Shown here: positions 1 through 10,566 of the stretch, one piece after another
Numbering within the stretch: the first letter of the stretch is position 1
Layout of the letters: each line of letters begins with the position of its first letter
DNA from: Caballeronia sp. TF1N1
GTDB lineage: Bacteria > Pseudomonadota > Gammaproteobacteria > Burkholderiales > Burkholderiaceae
Reading direction: 5' to 3'
NCBI RefSeq assembly: GCF_022878925.1
Contig: NZ_CP084626.1
Location: 2,046,001 to 2,110,000, forward strand
Length of the DNA: 64,000 nucleotides
Notes under the pieces: model-generated
What the model was told of the DNA's origin: nothing
The model's database searches: none
Seen by the model: only the letters and a program-made list of their open reading frames with translations
Program-made: the position numbers and the translations under genes

Positions 1-2
1 CA

Positions 3-278
3 CTCACGGCGGGTTGCCAGTCGACACCGTCGCGCGAAGCGGCAGGCGACTATGCATCCGACGCTTCGGTGACGGCTCGCGTGAAGGCCGCATTGATCGC
101 GGAGCCGGGGTTCAGATCGCTCGTGGTAAGCGTGGCGACGTATCGCGGCGTCGTGCTGTTGTCCGGGTATGTCAATTCGGAGGATCAGATCCAGAAGGCA
201 ATCTCGATCACCCGCAGCGTGTCGGGCGTGCAATCCGTCAATAACGATCTGCGCGTCAAGACGCAACAGTCGCAATAG
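3..278 (+). CDS. BON-domain lipoprotein, 5' end outside the window
   Basis: The reading frame is open from the left edge, so the start is missing. The visible part begins LTAGCQST, which resembles the end of a lipoprotein signal peptide with the modified Cys at about position 5. A single BON domain follows, with the family pattern VTARVKAALIAEPG, then VVLLSGYV and GVQSVNNDL, and it runs almost to the stop. BON proteins of the OsmY type sit in the periplasm or on the outer membrane and are linked to envelope stability and osmotic stress. The Thr at lipobox -3 is not ideal, so lipidation is an inference. There is no link to the next gene beyond a 190-base gap. Confidence 0.75.
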   Translation, partial: LTAGCQSTPSREAAGDYASDASVTARVKAALIAEPGFRSLVVSVATYRGVVLLSGYVNSEDQIQKAISITRSVSGVQSVNNDLRVKTQQSQ

Positions 279-467
279 CCGCAACAGTCGCACTAACGAG
301 AACCAAGAAGAAAGCGCAGGACGAACAAACGCAGCGGGACCTGTACGCAGCACGCCGAAAAAGGGCGCGCATATCCCGCCCATGACGTGCCGGAGCCCTC
401 GCATCGCTTCGAAGGCCATGCTTGCGGCGACGGCGAATCACAGTCCATTTAATACGTTGTGTCCGCC

Positions 468-1853
468 ATGCCACACGCACTGATTGTCGAAGACGATCCC
501 AATAGCTTGTCCGGCCTGTCCGCGATCCTGACGGCCGACGACTTCACCGTCGACACCGCGACGACGCTTGCAGAAGCGCGCGCTGCCTTGTCGCGTTCCA
601 TTCCCGATGTCGTGCTCATCGACTTGAATCTGCCGGACGGAAGCGGTCTCGACCTGCTGCCGAGCCTGCCTTCTCATGCGCCCGACGGCGCGCTGCCCGT
701 GATCGTGATGACCGGCAACGCAACCGTCGAAAGCGCGATCGAAGGCCTGCGGCACGGCATCTGGGACTATCTGCTCAAGCCGGTCAACATTCCACGCTTG
801 CGCAGCCTACTCGCGCGCATTCCGCGTCCATACGAGCTGACCGAGGAAGTGCAGGCCCTGCGTTCGACACTACGCGAACTCGGCCACTTCGGCGAGATGC
901 TCGGGCGCAGCGCGGCCATGCAGCATGTCTACGATCTCATCGAACATACCGCGCCAACCGAAGCCGCCGTGCTGATTTGCGGCGAAGCGGGCACGGGCAA
1001 GAAGATCGCGGCGCGCACGATTCACGAACTGAGCCGCCGTCGCAAGGGGCCGTTCGTCACGTTCGATTGCTCGGCGGCGCGCGATGGCGCGCATCGTTCG
1101 ATGGAAAGCGTGCTGTTCGGCCACGAGCGCAACGCGTTCGCGGGCGCGGAGAATCGCGAGCCGGGGCTGCTCGAGCAATCGGGCGGCGGCACGCTGTTCC
1201 TCGATCAGATCGATTCGCTTCCCGCCGCCCAACAAGAAGCGCTGTTACGCGCGCTCGACTCGCAGACCTTCATGCGCGTGGGCGGCAGCAACCGCATCAT
1301 GACGGACTTCCGCTTGATCGCGGCGTCGCGCACGCCGATCCGCGATGCCGTTGCGAACGGCGCGTTGCGCGAAGATCTGTTCCAGCGTCTTGCGGGTTCG
1401 TCGATCAATCTGCCGCCGCTGCGCGAACGCGACGACGACATCGCGCTGGTCGCCGAGCAATTCGTCGACGAGCTGAATCGCGAGAACCATATCGCGGGCA
1501 TCACGAGCGGGTCGCCTAAACGCATCAGCCCTGCGTTCCTGCGGGAATGTATCGCGAACGAATGGCCGGGCAACGTGCGCGAGTTGCGCGAACGCGTGCG
1601 CCGGGCATATCACGCGTCGGGCGAAACGATCGAAACCTTGCGCGCCGATGAACAAGGCGGCAGCGGTCGCGGTCTGAACGGCAGCAGCGTGCAGGTCACG
1701 GTTGGGACCGCGCTCGCCGATGTCGAAGACATGCTGATTCGCGCGACGCTCGAAGCGGTTGGTGGCACGCGGCATCGGGCTGCGACGCTGCTTGGCATCA
1801 GCCCGAAGACGCTTTACAACAAGTTGCAAAGAATGAAGCTGGAATCGTCCTAA
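468..1853 (+). CDS. NtrC-family response regulator with degenerate AAA+ motifs
   Basis: A 461-residue protein with receiver, AAA+ and Fis-type HTH domains. The receiver is intact: acidic pair VEDD at 7-10, phosphoacceptor Asp52 in IDLNLPDGSG, and LLKP near 104. The AAA+ part has Walker A GEAGTGKK at 172-179. The Walker B motif reads GTLFLDQI, so the usual catalytic Glu is Gln247. The sigma-54 contact loop reads NAFAGA (222-227) instead of GAFTGA. The C-terminus has a good Fis helix, RHRAATLLGISPKTLYNKL. No histidine kinase gene is adjacent. ATG at 468 is preferred because the protein then starts directly with the receiver strand; GTG at 459 is the alternative and neither has a clear ribosome binding site. 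It probably binds DNA, but normal sigma-54 activation is doubtful. Confidence 0.85.
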   Translation: MPHALIVEDDPNSLSGLSAILTADDFTVDTATTLAEARAALSRSIPDVVLIDLNLPDGSGLDLLPSLPSHAPDGALPVIVMTGNATVESAIEGLRHGIWDYLLKPVNIPRLRSLLARIPRPYELTEEVQALRSTLRELGHFGEMLGRSAAMQHVYDLIEHTAPTEAAVLICGEAGTGKKIAARTIHELSRRRKGPFVTFDCSAARDGAHRSMESVLFGHERNAFAGAENREPGLLEQSGGGTLFLDQIDSLPAAQQEALLRALDSQTFMRVGGSNRIMTDFRLIAASRTPIRDAVANGALREDLFQRLAGSSINLPPLRERDDDIALVAEQFVDELNRENHIAGITSGSPKRISPAFLRECIANEWPGNVRELRERVRRAYHASGETIETLRADEQGGSGRGLNGSSVQVTVGTALADVEDMLIRATLEAVGGTRHRAATLLGISPKTLYNKLQRMKLESS

Positions 1854-1896
1854 TGGTCGGCGCCGCCGGGCAACGCTCGGCGCGCTCCAATCACAC

Positions 1897-1936
1897 AAGC
1901 AAAAGGCCACGGTTTGTCTGCCGTGGCCTTTTGCTT
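1897..1936. terminator. Bidirectional intrinsic terminator between the response regulator and nagZ
   Basis: A perfect 16-base inverted repeat, AAGCAAAAGGCCACGG and its complement, encloses an 8-base loop. A-rich and T-rich outer edges let it work for the two convergent genes. Confidence 0.85.
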
Positions 1937-1980
1937 GGCGCTCCGCCGTGGCGGACGTTGACTTGCTTTCGCCGATCGCC

Positions 1981-3009
1981 TCAACCCAACGCGCTCTTCA
2001 CCAGCTCCCGTGCCGCCCGATATTCCGCCTGCCCCTGCAACTTGCTCCAGCGCGGCGCCTTGCCACGCGGACGCATCTGCTTGAGACGCTGCTCGGATGC
2101 TTTCGTAGGCGTATAGCGCAACTGGTTCAGCACCTTGCCCGCCTCTTTTGGCTGATTGCAGATAAGCACCATGTCGCAGCCCGCGGTGAGCGCGGCGCTC
2201 GCCGCTTCGGTGAGCGTGCCGCCGGCGCGCGCGGCTTCCATCGAAAGATCGTCGCTGAAGATCGCGCCATTGAAGCCCAGCTTGCCGCGCAAAATGTCCT
2301 GCAGCCAGATACGCGAGAAGCCCGCGGGTTTGTCGTCGACTTGCGTGTAGATCACGTGCGCCGGAATGACAGACGCCAGCGACAAGCCGAGCCAGTCGTA
2401 AGGACGGATATCGGCGGCGAGGATCTCTTCGAGCGAGCGATCGTCCGTGGGCAACGCGACGTGAGAATCCGCCGAGGCGAACCCGTGTCCAGGAAAGTGC
2501 TTCCCGCAATTGGCCATGCCGGCAAGCGCAAGCCCATGATTCAGGCTCTTGGCAAGCAGCGTCACTACACGCGGATCGCCATGCAACGCACGATCGCCAA
2601 TGACCTGCGACTGACCGTAGTTCAGGTCGAGCACCGGCGTAAAACTCATGTCGATGCCGCACGCGCGCAATTCCGAAGCGAGCACGTAACCGAACGCCGT
2701 CGCCACCTTGGTGGCCGCGAGCACGTCCTTGTCCCACAGCGCGCCGAGCTTGCCAGGCGCGGGCAGCACCGTGAAGCCATCGGTGCGAAAGCGCTGCACG
2801 CGTCCGCCTTCGTGATCGACTGCGATAAGAATGTCTTCGCGTACCGCGCGAATCGCATCGGTCAATGCGACGAGTTGCGCGCGATCCTTGAAGTGCCGCG
2901 CAAAGAGAATGATGCCGCCCGTCATCGGATTCGAGATGCGCTCGATATCCGCGTCGTTGAGCGTCGTGCCCTCGACATCGAGCATGACTGGGCCGGGAGT
3001 GCGTTTCAT
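1981..3009 (-). CDS. nagZ: Beta-N-acetylhexosaminidase NagZ (glycoside hydrolase family 3)
   Basis: NagZ is a cytoplasmic enzyme that removes GlcNAc from 1,6-anhydromuropeptides during peptidoglycan recycling. In many Gram-negatives its product controls AmpC-type beta-lactamases. The 342-residue protein has the family signature KHFPGHG followed by DSHVALP, which carries the His/Asp catalytic pair. It also has the nucleophile motif IFSDDLSM and the substrate Arg region DHEGGRVQRFR. The start MKRTPGPVML was chosen because homologues begin at this point; an upstream in-frame codon at 3069 would add 20 unlikely residues. It is the last gene of the lepA to nagZ series and lies 72 bases after acpS. 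Confidence 0.95.
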   Translation of the reverse strand: MKRTPGPVMLDVEGTTLNDADIERISNPMTGGIILFARHFKDRAQLVALTDAIRAVREDILIAVDHEGGRVQRFRTDGFTVLPAPGKLGALWDKDVLAATKVATAFGYVLASELRACGIDMSFTPVLDLNYGQSQVIGDRALHGDPRVVTLLAKSLNHGLALAGMANCGKHFPGHGFASADSHVALPTDDRSLEEILAADIRPYDWLGLSLASVIPAHVIYTQVDDKPAGFSRIWLQDILRGKLGFNGAIFSDDLSMEAARAGGTLTEAASAALTAGCDMVLICNQPKEAGKVLNQLRYTPTKASEQRLKQMRPRGKAPRWSKLQGQAEYRAARELVKSALG

Positions 3010-3081
3010 CGAATTCAATTGGATCGTTACCGTCGTTGTTGGAGTGATGCCCTGCCCTGAAGCGCGCATGTCGCCGCGCTA

Positions 3082-3483
3082 TCACGCATCCGGCGTTTCG
3101 GCGATGACGAACGACACCGCGTAATCGCGCTCGTCGCTGATCGTCACCTGCGCCGTGATATTGCGCTCGGCAAGCCATGTGGCCAGTTCGCCCGATGCCT
3201 TGACGACCGGTTTGCCGCTCGCCTCGTTGAGCGTCTGAAGCGCGCGCCAGGTCATCGGCCAGCGCATGCCGAGGCCGATCGCCTTCGAGAACGCTTCCTT
3301 GGCGGAAAAGCGCGTCGCGAGAAACGCGAGGCCGCGCACTTCGGACCGCGCGCGCCGCGCATGATAGATGCGCAACTCGTCCGGCCCGAGCACTTTTTCG
3401 GCGAAGCGCCCCTTGGTGCGCTCCATCACCGCCGCCACGCGGCTCACCTGCACGATGTCCGTGCCGATTCCGTAGATCGCCAT
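3082..3483 (-). CDS. acpS: Holo-[acyl-carrier-protein] synthase
   Basis: AcpS transfers 4'-phosphopantetheine from CoA to the serine of apo-ACP, here the acpP product encoded at 16.5 kb. The 133-residue length is normal. The two Mg-binding motifs are present: [10 protein letters not shown] near residue 7 and [13 protein letters not shown] in the middle. It follows pdxJ by only 7 bases, so the two are almost certainly one transcription unit; the pdxJ-acpS pair is conserved in many proteobacteria. Confidence 0.96.
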   Translation of the reverse strand: MAIYGIGTDIVQVSRVAAVMERTKGRFAEKVLGPDELRIYHARRARSEVRGLAFLATRFSAKEAFSKAIGLGMRWPMTWRALQTLNEASGKPVVKASGELATWLAERNITAQVTISDERDYAVSFVIAETPDA

Positions 3484-3490
3484 GATGTGC

Positions 3491-4264
3491 TCAGCGCTTC
3501 GTCTGCGCGGCGAGGCGCGATGCGACCATGATCGCTTTCATCTCGCGCACCGCGTTGTCCCAGCCCGCGAAGATCGCGTGCGCGACGATCGCGTGGCCAA
3601 TGTTCAATTCGACGATGCCATCGAGCGCGGCGATTGGCTGGACGTTGGTGTAATGCAGACCGTGGCCCGCGTTCACCTTGAGCCCGAGCGAGTTGCCGAA
3701 ATCGACGCTCGTCGCGACGCGCTCGAATTCGCGGCGCTGTGCGGCTTCATCGTGCGCTTCGGCATAGCTGCCCGTATGCAGTTCGATGACTGGCGCGAGC
3801 GCTTCCTTGGCCGCGCGAATCTGTGTCTCGTCAGGATCGATGAATAGCGATACGCGGATGCCCGCATCGGCCAACTGCCTGCACGCGGCCTTCACGGCTT
3901 CGAACTGGCCGGCGACATCGAGACCGCCTTCGGTCGTCAGTTCCGAGCGCTTTTCGGGCACGAGGCAGACGTCTTGCGGCTTGATCTCGCACGCGATGTC
4001 GAGCATCTCGCGCGTCACGGCGCATTCGAGATTCATGCGCGTTCCGAGCAGCGGTCGAAGCGTGCGCACGTCGGCATCGACGATATGACGGCGATCTTCG
4101 CGCAGATGCAGCGTAATGCCGTCCGCGCCCGCTTCTTCGGCGGCGAGCGCGGCGCGGATAGGATCGGGATAGGTCGTGCCGCGCGCCTGGCGCAGCGTGG
4201 CCACGTGATCGATGTTCACGCCGAGGTCGATCACACTGGCAGGCGATGAGAGAAAGAAGCTCAT
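3491..4264 (-). CDS. pdxJ: Pyridoxine 5'-phosphate synthase
   Basis: PdxJ condenses 1-deoxy-xylulose 5-phosphate with 3-amino-2-oxopropyl phosphate to give pyridoxine 5'-phosphate, the last ring-forming step of the DXP-dependent PLP pathway. The 257-residue TIM-barrel protein has the N-terminal signature [15 protein letters not shown] at about 15-29. It also has the conserved [31 protein letters not shown] and LNIGHAIVA segments. The ATG at 4262-4264 overlaps the recO stop (ATGA), indicating translational coupling. The frame stays open far upstream inside recO, but that extension has no family similarity. Confidence 0.96.
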   Translation of the reverse strand: MSFFLSSPASVIDLGVNIDHVATLRQARGTTYPDPIRAALAAEEAGADGITLHLREDRRHIVDADVRTLRPLLGTRMNLECAVTREMLDIACEIKPQDVCLVPEKRSELTTEGGLDVAGQFEAVKAACRQLADAGIRVSLFIDPDETQIRAAKEALAPVIELHTGSYAEAHDEAAQRREFERVATSVDFGNSLGLKVNAGHGLHYTNVQPIAALDGIVELNIGHAIVAHAIFAGWDNAVREMKAIMVASRLAAQTKR

Positions 4265-5217
4265 AGATTTTGCAGGTCTAACAGGATCTGACGAGTGGCG
4301 AGCGGCGTGCCGCCCAGATAGACGTTGAGCAAAAAGCGCATCAGCGTCTTGCTTTGCGCGGCGGTTTGCGCGCTGGTGTAATCGTCGCGCTCCATGTCGA
4401 TGAGTGTCTGACCGAAGATGACCGGCCATTGCGCGGGCAAGTCGTCGGAGGCTTCGCGTACGCCACGCTCGGGATCGAACATATAGCGGCCTTCGGGCAC
4501 GACGCTCTGACGCGTCACGGTGCGCGTGAGCGCCATGGCGTAGCCGGTTTCCTTGAGCAAGACGCGCTCGAAGGAACGCAGCACCTGCACGGCGGGTTCG
4601 TCGTGCGCGAGGCGCGAAAGCGTGAGCACGTAATGATTGAAAAGCGCCGGATGCGCGTCTTCACGCGCGCAAAATTTGACCAGCAGCTCGTTGACGTAGA
4701 AGCCGCAGAGAAGCGCGTCGCCGGTCAGGGGCAGCATGCCGCCGACCCATTCTGCCGTGGTCAGCGTGCGGACTTCGCCTTTGCCCGTCCATGAAAGACC
4801 AAGTGGTTGGAAGGTTTGCAGCACACCGCGCAGCGCGGAATGCGGACGCTTTGCGCCCTTCGCGACCAGCGCGATACGGCCATGATCGCGCGAGAAGACA
4901 TCGATGATGAGACTGGTCTCGCGATACGGATAGCTATGCAGCACGAAGCCCGGCTGCTCACTGACGCGAAAGTCGGAACGCGGACGCGGCGACGGCTTGT
5001 CTTGCGAGGAGTTAGACGAAGAAGAAGCGGGCGCGCGTTTGCGTTTGGGCGCGGCGCGCGTCGGGCGTTCGGTTGCGTCGAAATCATCCTCGCGTGCCGG
5101 ACGGCTGCTTGCTTCGGATTGGCTCGCGCGCGCGGGACGCTCGCTCGCCTCGAACTCGTCCCTGGCGGGATCATCAGCGGGCGCGGATATCCGGGCGTCG
5201 TTCGTGCCGTCGTCCAT
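4261..5217 (-). CDS. recO: DNA repair protein RecO with a long low-complexity N-terminus
   Basis: RecO helps load RecA onto SSB-coated single-stranded DNA in the RecFOR pathway. The core starts near residue 82 with the OB-fold ([20 protein letters not shown]) and ends with the C-terminal helical domain. The total of 318 residues is longer than the usual roughly 240-270. The first 80 residues are charged, Ser/Ala/Arg-rich and contain repeats such as ASERPARA and ATERPTRA, so they are probably disordered. The ATG at 5217 gives the full extension; I see no better internal start. It lies 17 bases after era and overlaps pdxJ by four bases. Confidence 0.94.
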   Translation of the reverse strand: MDDGTNDARISAPADDPARDEFEASERPARASQSEASSRPAREDDFDATERPTRAAPKRKRAPASSSSNSSQDKPSPRPRSDFRVSEQPGFVLHSYPYRETSLIIDVFSRDHGRIALVAKGAKRPHSALRGVLQTFQPLGLSWTGKGEVRTLTTAEWVGGMLPLTGDALLCGFYVNELLVKFCAREDAHPALFNHYVLTLSRLAHDEPAVQVLRSFERVLLKETGYAMALTRTVTRQSVVPEGRYMFDPERGVREASDDLPAQWPVIFGQTLIDMERDDYTSAQTAAQSKTLMRFLLNVYLGGTPLATRQILLDLQNL

Positions 5218-5234
5218 GGATCATTCGCAAAAGG

Positions 5235-6134
5235 TCATTCGTAGCCGTAAGCGCGCAGGCCCGCTTCGTTGTCGGCCCAGCCGCTCTTGACCTTGACGAA
5301 GGTTTCCAGATACACGGGACCGTCGAAGAGCTTTTCCATGTCGAGCCGCGCCTCGGTGCTGATCGTTTTGAGCTTCGCGCCCTTCTGGCCGATGATCATT
5401 GCCTTGTGGCCGTCGCGATCGACGAGAATGGTCGCGAAGATACGGCGCAGGCGCCCTTCCGTCTCGAACTTGTCGATCAGCACCGTGCTCGTGTAGGGCA
5501 ACTCGTCGCCGGTCCAGCGGAACACTTTCTCGCGCAGAATTTCGGCCGCAAGAAAGCGCTCGCTGCGATCCGTCAGATCGTCTTCGCCGTAGATAGGCTC
5601 GCCTTCAGGCAGATACGGCTTGATGACCGCCATGAGTCGCGTGATGTCGTCGGTATTCTTCGCCGACAACGGCACGATCTCGCGGAAGTCGCGCAACGCG
5701 GACATCTGCTGCATGAACGGGAACAACGAGGCCTTGTCGCCCACGCGGTCGAGCTTGTTCGCAATCAGAATGGTGGGCGTGCCGGTCGGGATCAGGTCGA
5801 GCACGCGCTGGTCGTCCGGACCGAAGCGGCCTGCCTCGATCACGAAGAGAATGGCATCGACCGAGGAAAGCGTGGACGTCACCGCGCGATTCAGCGAGCG
5901 GTTGAGCGCGCCGCTATGGCGCGTCTGGAAGCCGGGGGTATCGACGAAAATATACTGCGCGTCGTCGAGCGTGTGAATGCCGGTGATTCGGTGCCGCGTC
6001 GTCTGCGCCTTGCGCGAGGTGATGCTCACCTTCTGGCCGACGAGCGCGTTCATCAGCGTGGATTTGCCGACGTTGGGGCGGCCGACGATCGCGACCATGC
6101 CGCAGCGGAAACCGGAAGATGTGGGAGCGTTCAT
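5235..6134 (-). CDS. era: GTPase Era
   Basis: Era is an essential GTPase that binds the 3' end of 16S rRNA and assists 30S subunit maturation. The 299-residue protein has G1 GRPNVGKS (18-25), switch-region [10 protein letters not shown]3 DTPG, G4 NKLD and a C-terminal KH domain with [12 protein letters not shown]. Length is typical. It lies 48 bases downstream of rnc, the classic rnc-era pairing that couples rRNA processing to ribosome assembly. Confidence 0.97.
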   Translation of the reverse strand: MNAPTSSGFRCGMVAIVGRPNVGKSTLMNALVGQKVSITSRKAQTTRHRITGIHTLDDAQYIFVDTPGFQTRHSGALNRSLNRAVTSTLSSVDAILFVIEAGRFGPDDQRVLDLIPTGTPTILIANKLDRVGDKASLFPFMQQMSALRDFREIVPLSAKNTDDITRLMAVIKPYLPEGEPIYGEDDLTDRSERFLAAEILREKVFRWTGDELPYTSTVLIDKFETEGRLRRIFATILVDRDGHKAMIIGQKGAKLKTISTEARLDMEKLFDGPVYLETFVKVKSGWADNEAGLRAYGYE

Positions 6135-6182
6135 AAGATGTGTTCGTTATGCGCAGATGCGCGTGGCGCCTGGTGATGCGCT

Positions 6183-7301
6183 TTAGTGACCGGCGTCGGC
6201 GGCGCGCACGACGCGGGGCGCGGGCGCTTCCGGGCTCGCGCTGCTACGGCTTTCGTTGCTGCTTTTGTCCGCGGGCGAATCTGCCTCGCTCGTGACCGCA
6301 TGACTGCCCTCGGCAACCGGCGGCGCTTCGCTCTTGCTCGAACGTTCCGGCCGATGGATCACCACGCGCTCCGGCTTGTCCGACGCCGCGAACGACGCCG
6401 CCGATGGCTCGACATGCGTTGCGCGAATCACGGCGAGTGGCGCGGTGGACGGCTTGTCTTCACCCTGTGCATGCGAGCCGTGATGTACTCGGTCGCGATC
6501 CCGCTCGCGCCGGTCCGGCGAGCGCAGATCGAGCGCAGCCTGCACGCCTGTCACGCCCGGAACGACTTCGGCTTCCGCCAGCTTCGCGGCCCGCGCGCCC
6601 TTGCGTTTGGGCTTGACGGCGAGCGTCGGAGCGGCGGCCATGACGTCGTCGAGCGCTTTCTTCGCCGCAGCCTGCTCCGCCGCACGACGGCTCGCGCCCG
6701 AACCGGACACTTTCACGTCCAGTTTCGGCACCGAGCATTCCACTTCGAATTGCTGATTGTGGGCCGCGCCGTGCGTGGCGACGACGGTGTAAGTCGGCAG
6801 CGCGATCTTGTGGCCCTGAAGATATTCCTGCAGCAGCGTTTTTGCGTCTTTGCCGATGGTGCGCGGATCGATGTGATCCAGCACCGCCGTATAAAGCCGC
6901 TTGATGACGGTGTACGCGGCGTCGAAACCGCCGTCGAGGAAGATCGCCCCGAAGATGGCTTCGAGCGTATCCGCGAGAATCGACGGCCGGCGAAAACCGC
7001 CGCTGCGCAGTTCGCCTTCGCCGAGACGAAGACATTCGGACACGTTCAGCGCCTGCGCGATTTCATACAACGACTGCTGTTTGACGAGATTCGCTCGCAC
7101 GCGCGAAAGATCGCCTTCGTCGAGCTTGCCGAATCGCTGGAACAAAAGCGCGGCCACCACGCAATTTAGAACGGAATCGCCGAGAAATTCGAGCCGTTCA
7201 TTGTGCGTGGCGCTGTGACTACGGTGTGTCATCGCCTGGCGCAGCAATTCCGCATTGCGAAATTCGTACCGCAACCGGCTTTCCAACGGAGAAGAGGGCA
7301 T
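6183..7301 (-). CDS. rnc: Ribonuclease III with a long disordered C-terminal tail
   Basis: RNase III cleaves double-stranded RNA in rRNA precursors and regulatory RNAs. The catalytic domain carries the signature NERLEFLGD at 34-42 and the second acidic cluster [15 protein letters not shown]. The dsRNA-binding domain ends near residue 222 ([18 protein letters not shown]). The protein then continues for about 150 residues of charged Pro/Ala/Ser-rich sequence, making 372 residues against about 226 in E. coli. The start [10 protein letters not shown] was chosen because homologues align from there; an in-frame codon at 7361 would add 20 unsupported residues. Transcribed with lepB upstream and era downstream. 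Confidence 0.95.
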   Translation of the reverse strand: MPSSPLESRLRYEFRNAELLRQAMTHRSHSATHNERLEFLGDSVLNCVVAALLFQRFGKLDEGDLSRVRANLVKQQSLYEIAQALNVSECLRLGEGELRSGGFRRPSILADTLEAIFGAIFLDGGFDAAYTVIKRLYTAVLDHIDPRTIGKDAKTLLQEYLQGHKIALPTYTVVATHGAAHNQQFEVECSVPKLDVKVSGSGASRRAAEQAAAKKALDDVMAAAPTLAVKPKRKGARAAKLAEAEVVPGVTGVQAALDLRSPDRRERDRDRVHHGSHAQGEDKPSTAPLAVIRATHVEPSAASFAASDKPERVVIHRPERSSKSEAPPVAEGSHAVTSEADSPADKSSNESRSSASPEAPAPRVVRAADAGH

Positions 7302-7442
7302 GGACAGAGTATAACGCGCCCGCGCGGACGGTCGATTCCGCCCGGCGGGCCAGGAAAACACGTGGCGAGACGGTGTTAGCCGCGCTTCTTCACGCCGTTT
7401 CGAAGCATTGTCGGGGCGCGTTACGCGCGAACTCGCGCCCGA

Positions 7443-8336
7443 TCAATCGAACGAACCGATACGCTTCAGATTGCTGAAGTTCATCCAGATGAAAAACGCG
7501 CGACCGACGATATTCGCGTCCGGCACGAAGCCCCAGTAGCGGCTGTCGGCACTGTTGTCGCGGTTGTCGCCCATCATGAAGTAATGGCCCGGCGGCACCT
7601 TGCACGTCACGCCTTGCGCGTTGTAGTTGCAGTTGTCGCGAAACGGGTAATCGTCTGCGCCCATGACGAACGGCGGCACTTGCGGATTGTTCAGGATGGC
7701 GTTCTTGCGGCCGTCGAGGTCTTCGACGAACTGCTTCGCGTAACCAACCCGCTCTTCGTCGAAGTAATCGGGCAGCGGCGTTTCGGGCACCGGTTTGCCG
7801 TTGATCGTGAGCTTCTTGTCTTCATACGCGATGGTGTCGCCCGGCAGGCCGATCACGCGCTTGATGTAGTCGACCGACTCGTCCTTCGGATAGCGGAACA
7901 CGACCACATCGCCGCGCGACAGCGGCTTGCCGCTGGTCAGCTTGGTATTGCTGATCGGCAGACGCAGGCCGTATTCGTACTTGTTCACGAGGATGAAGTC
8001 GCCGACGAGCAAGGTTGGCACCATGGAGCCCGACGGAATCTTGAACGGCTCGACGACGAACGAGCGCACCACGAACACCGCGAGGATCACGGGGAAAAAG
8101 CTCGCCGTGTATTCGAGCCACCACGGCTGACGCAGCTTGTCGTCATGCAGACGGGCGCGCGTCTGCGCGGCATTTTCATCGGCGAAACGCTCGCCCACGC
8201 GTTCCTGTTGACGGTCGAACTCGGCGACCGCGGCATCCGCCGAACGGCGGCGCTGCGGCTGGAACACCAGCTTGTCCAGCACCCATGCAATGCCCGTCAA
8301 CACGACGAGAATCAGGAGAATCAGTGCGAAATTCAT
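7443..8336 (-). CDS. lepB: Signal peptidase I
   Basis: LepB removes signal peptides from exported proteins at the periplasmic face of the inner membrane. The 297-residue protein has two N-terminal membrane segments (about 4-20 and 80-97). The catalytic Ser104 lies in IPSGSMVPTL and the general-base Lys159 in DYIKRVIGLPGD. The C-terminal box GDNRDNSADSRYWG is present. It follows lepA by 63 bases, as in the lepAB operon of other proteobacteria. Confidence 0.97.
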   Translation of the reverse strand: MNFALILLILVVLTGIAWVLDKLVFQPQRRRSADAAVAEFDRQQERVGERFADENAAQTRARLHDDKLRQPWWLEYTASFFPVILAVFVVRSFVVEPFKIPSGSMVPTLLVGDFILVNKYEYGLRLPISNTKLTSGKPLSRGDVVVFRYPKDESVDYIKRVIGLPGDTIAYEDKKLTINGKPVPETPLPDYFDEERVGYAKQFVEDLDGRKNAILNNPQVPPFVMGADDYPFRDNCNYNAQGVTCKVPPGHYFMMGDNRDNSADSRYWGFVPDANIVGRAFFIWMNFSNLKRIGSFD

Positions 8337-8399
8337 TCAATCGCTTCCGGTTGTTATCTTCAGTTCTTGTTATTGGCGTTCAGGCGCACCAGGCGGGAC

Positions 8400-10190
<1,791 letters not shown>

Positions 10191-10306
10191 TCAGTGCCGA
10201 TCAAGCGAAAAAGGCGCGCCCTCGAATAACGCGGAGCACGCCTTGAAAATTTGGGGAAAACTTCAGCATTTTAGCCGAAATAGGGATGGGCCGGCGCTTT
10301 TCGCCT

Positions 10307-10561
10307 TTAGCCCTGATCGAGCGCCGCCCTGACCGCGTTTGCGTCGAGCCGATACTGGCATAGTTCGACGCCTGCCAGCATCAGCACCGGCACGCGCTCG
10401 TCGTAACGCGCTTCGAGCGCCGGATCTTCGTCGATATCGATCCAAAGAATTGCTCGGCCAAACTGCTCTGCGATGGGTTCGAGCTCGGCGCGCATGTCCT
10501 CGCAGAGATGACACCAGGCGCGACCATACAGGATAAATGGCCCGCCCGGTGACTGGCTCAT
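10307..10561 (-). CDS. Glutaredoxin-like thioredoxin-fold protein
   Basis: An 84-residue protein with a thioredoxin fold pattern: a beta strand FILYGRAWCHLC with a CxxC redox pair at Cys17 and Cys20, a helix, then WIDIDEDP and VPVLMLAGVEL, where the cis-proline lies in RVPVL. These small proteins (DUF836/glutaredoxin family) are probably cytosolic disulfide reductants; the substrate is unknown. It starts 5 bases after mucD ends, so it is probably cotranscribed with the sigma-E module. Confidence 0.88.
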   Translation of the reverse strand: MSQSPGGPFILYGRAWCHLCEDMRAELEPIAEQFGRAILWIDIDEDPALEARYDERVPVLMLAGVELCQYRLDANAVRAALDQG

Positions 10562-10566
10562 GTCGA

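Noticed and set aside
4265..4429. A 55-residue N-terminal extension of PdxJ inside recO.
   Set aside because: The extension has no family similarity; the start overlapping the recO stop fits homologues and the operon layout.
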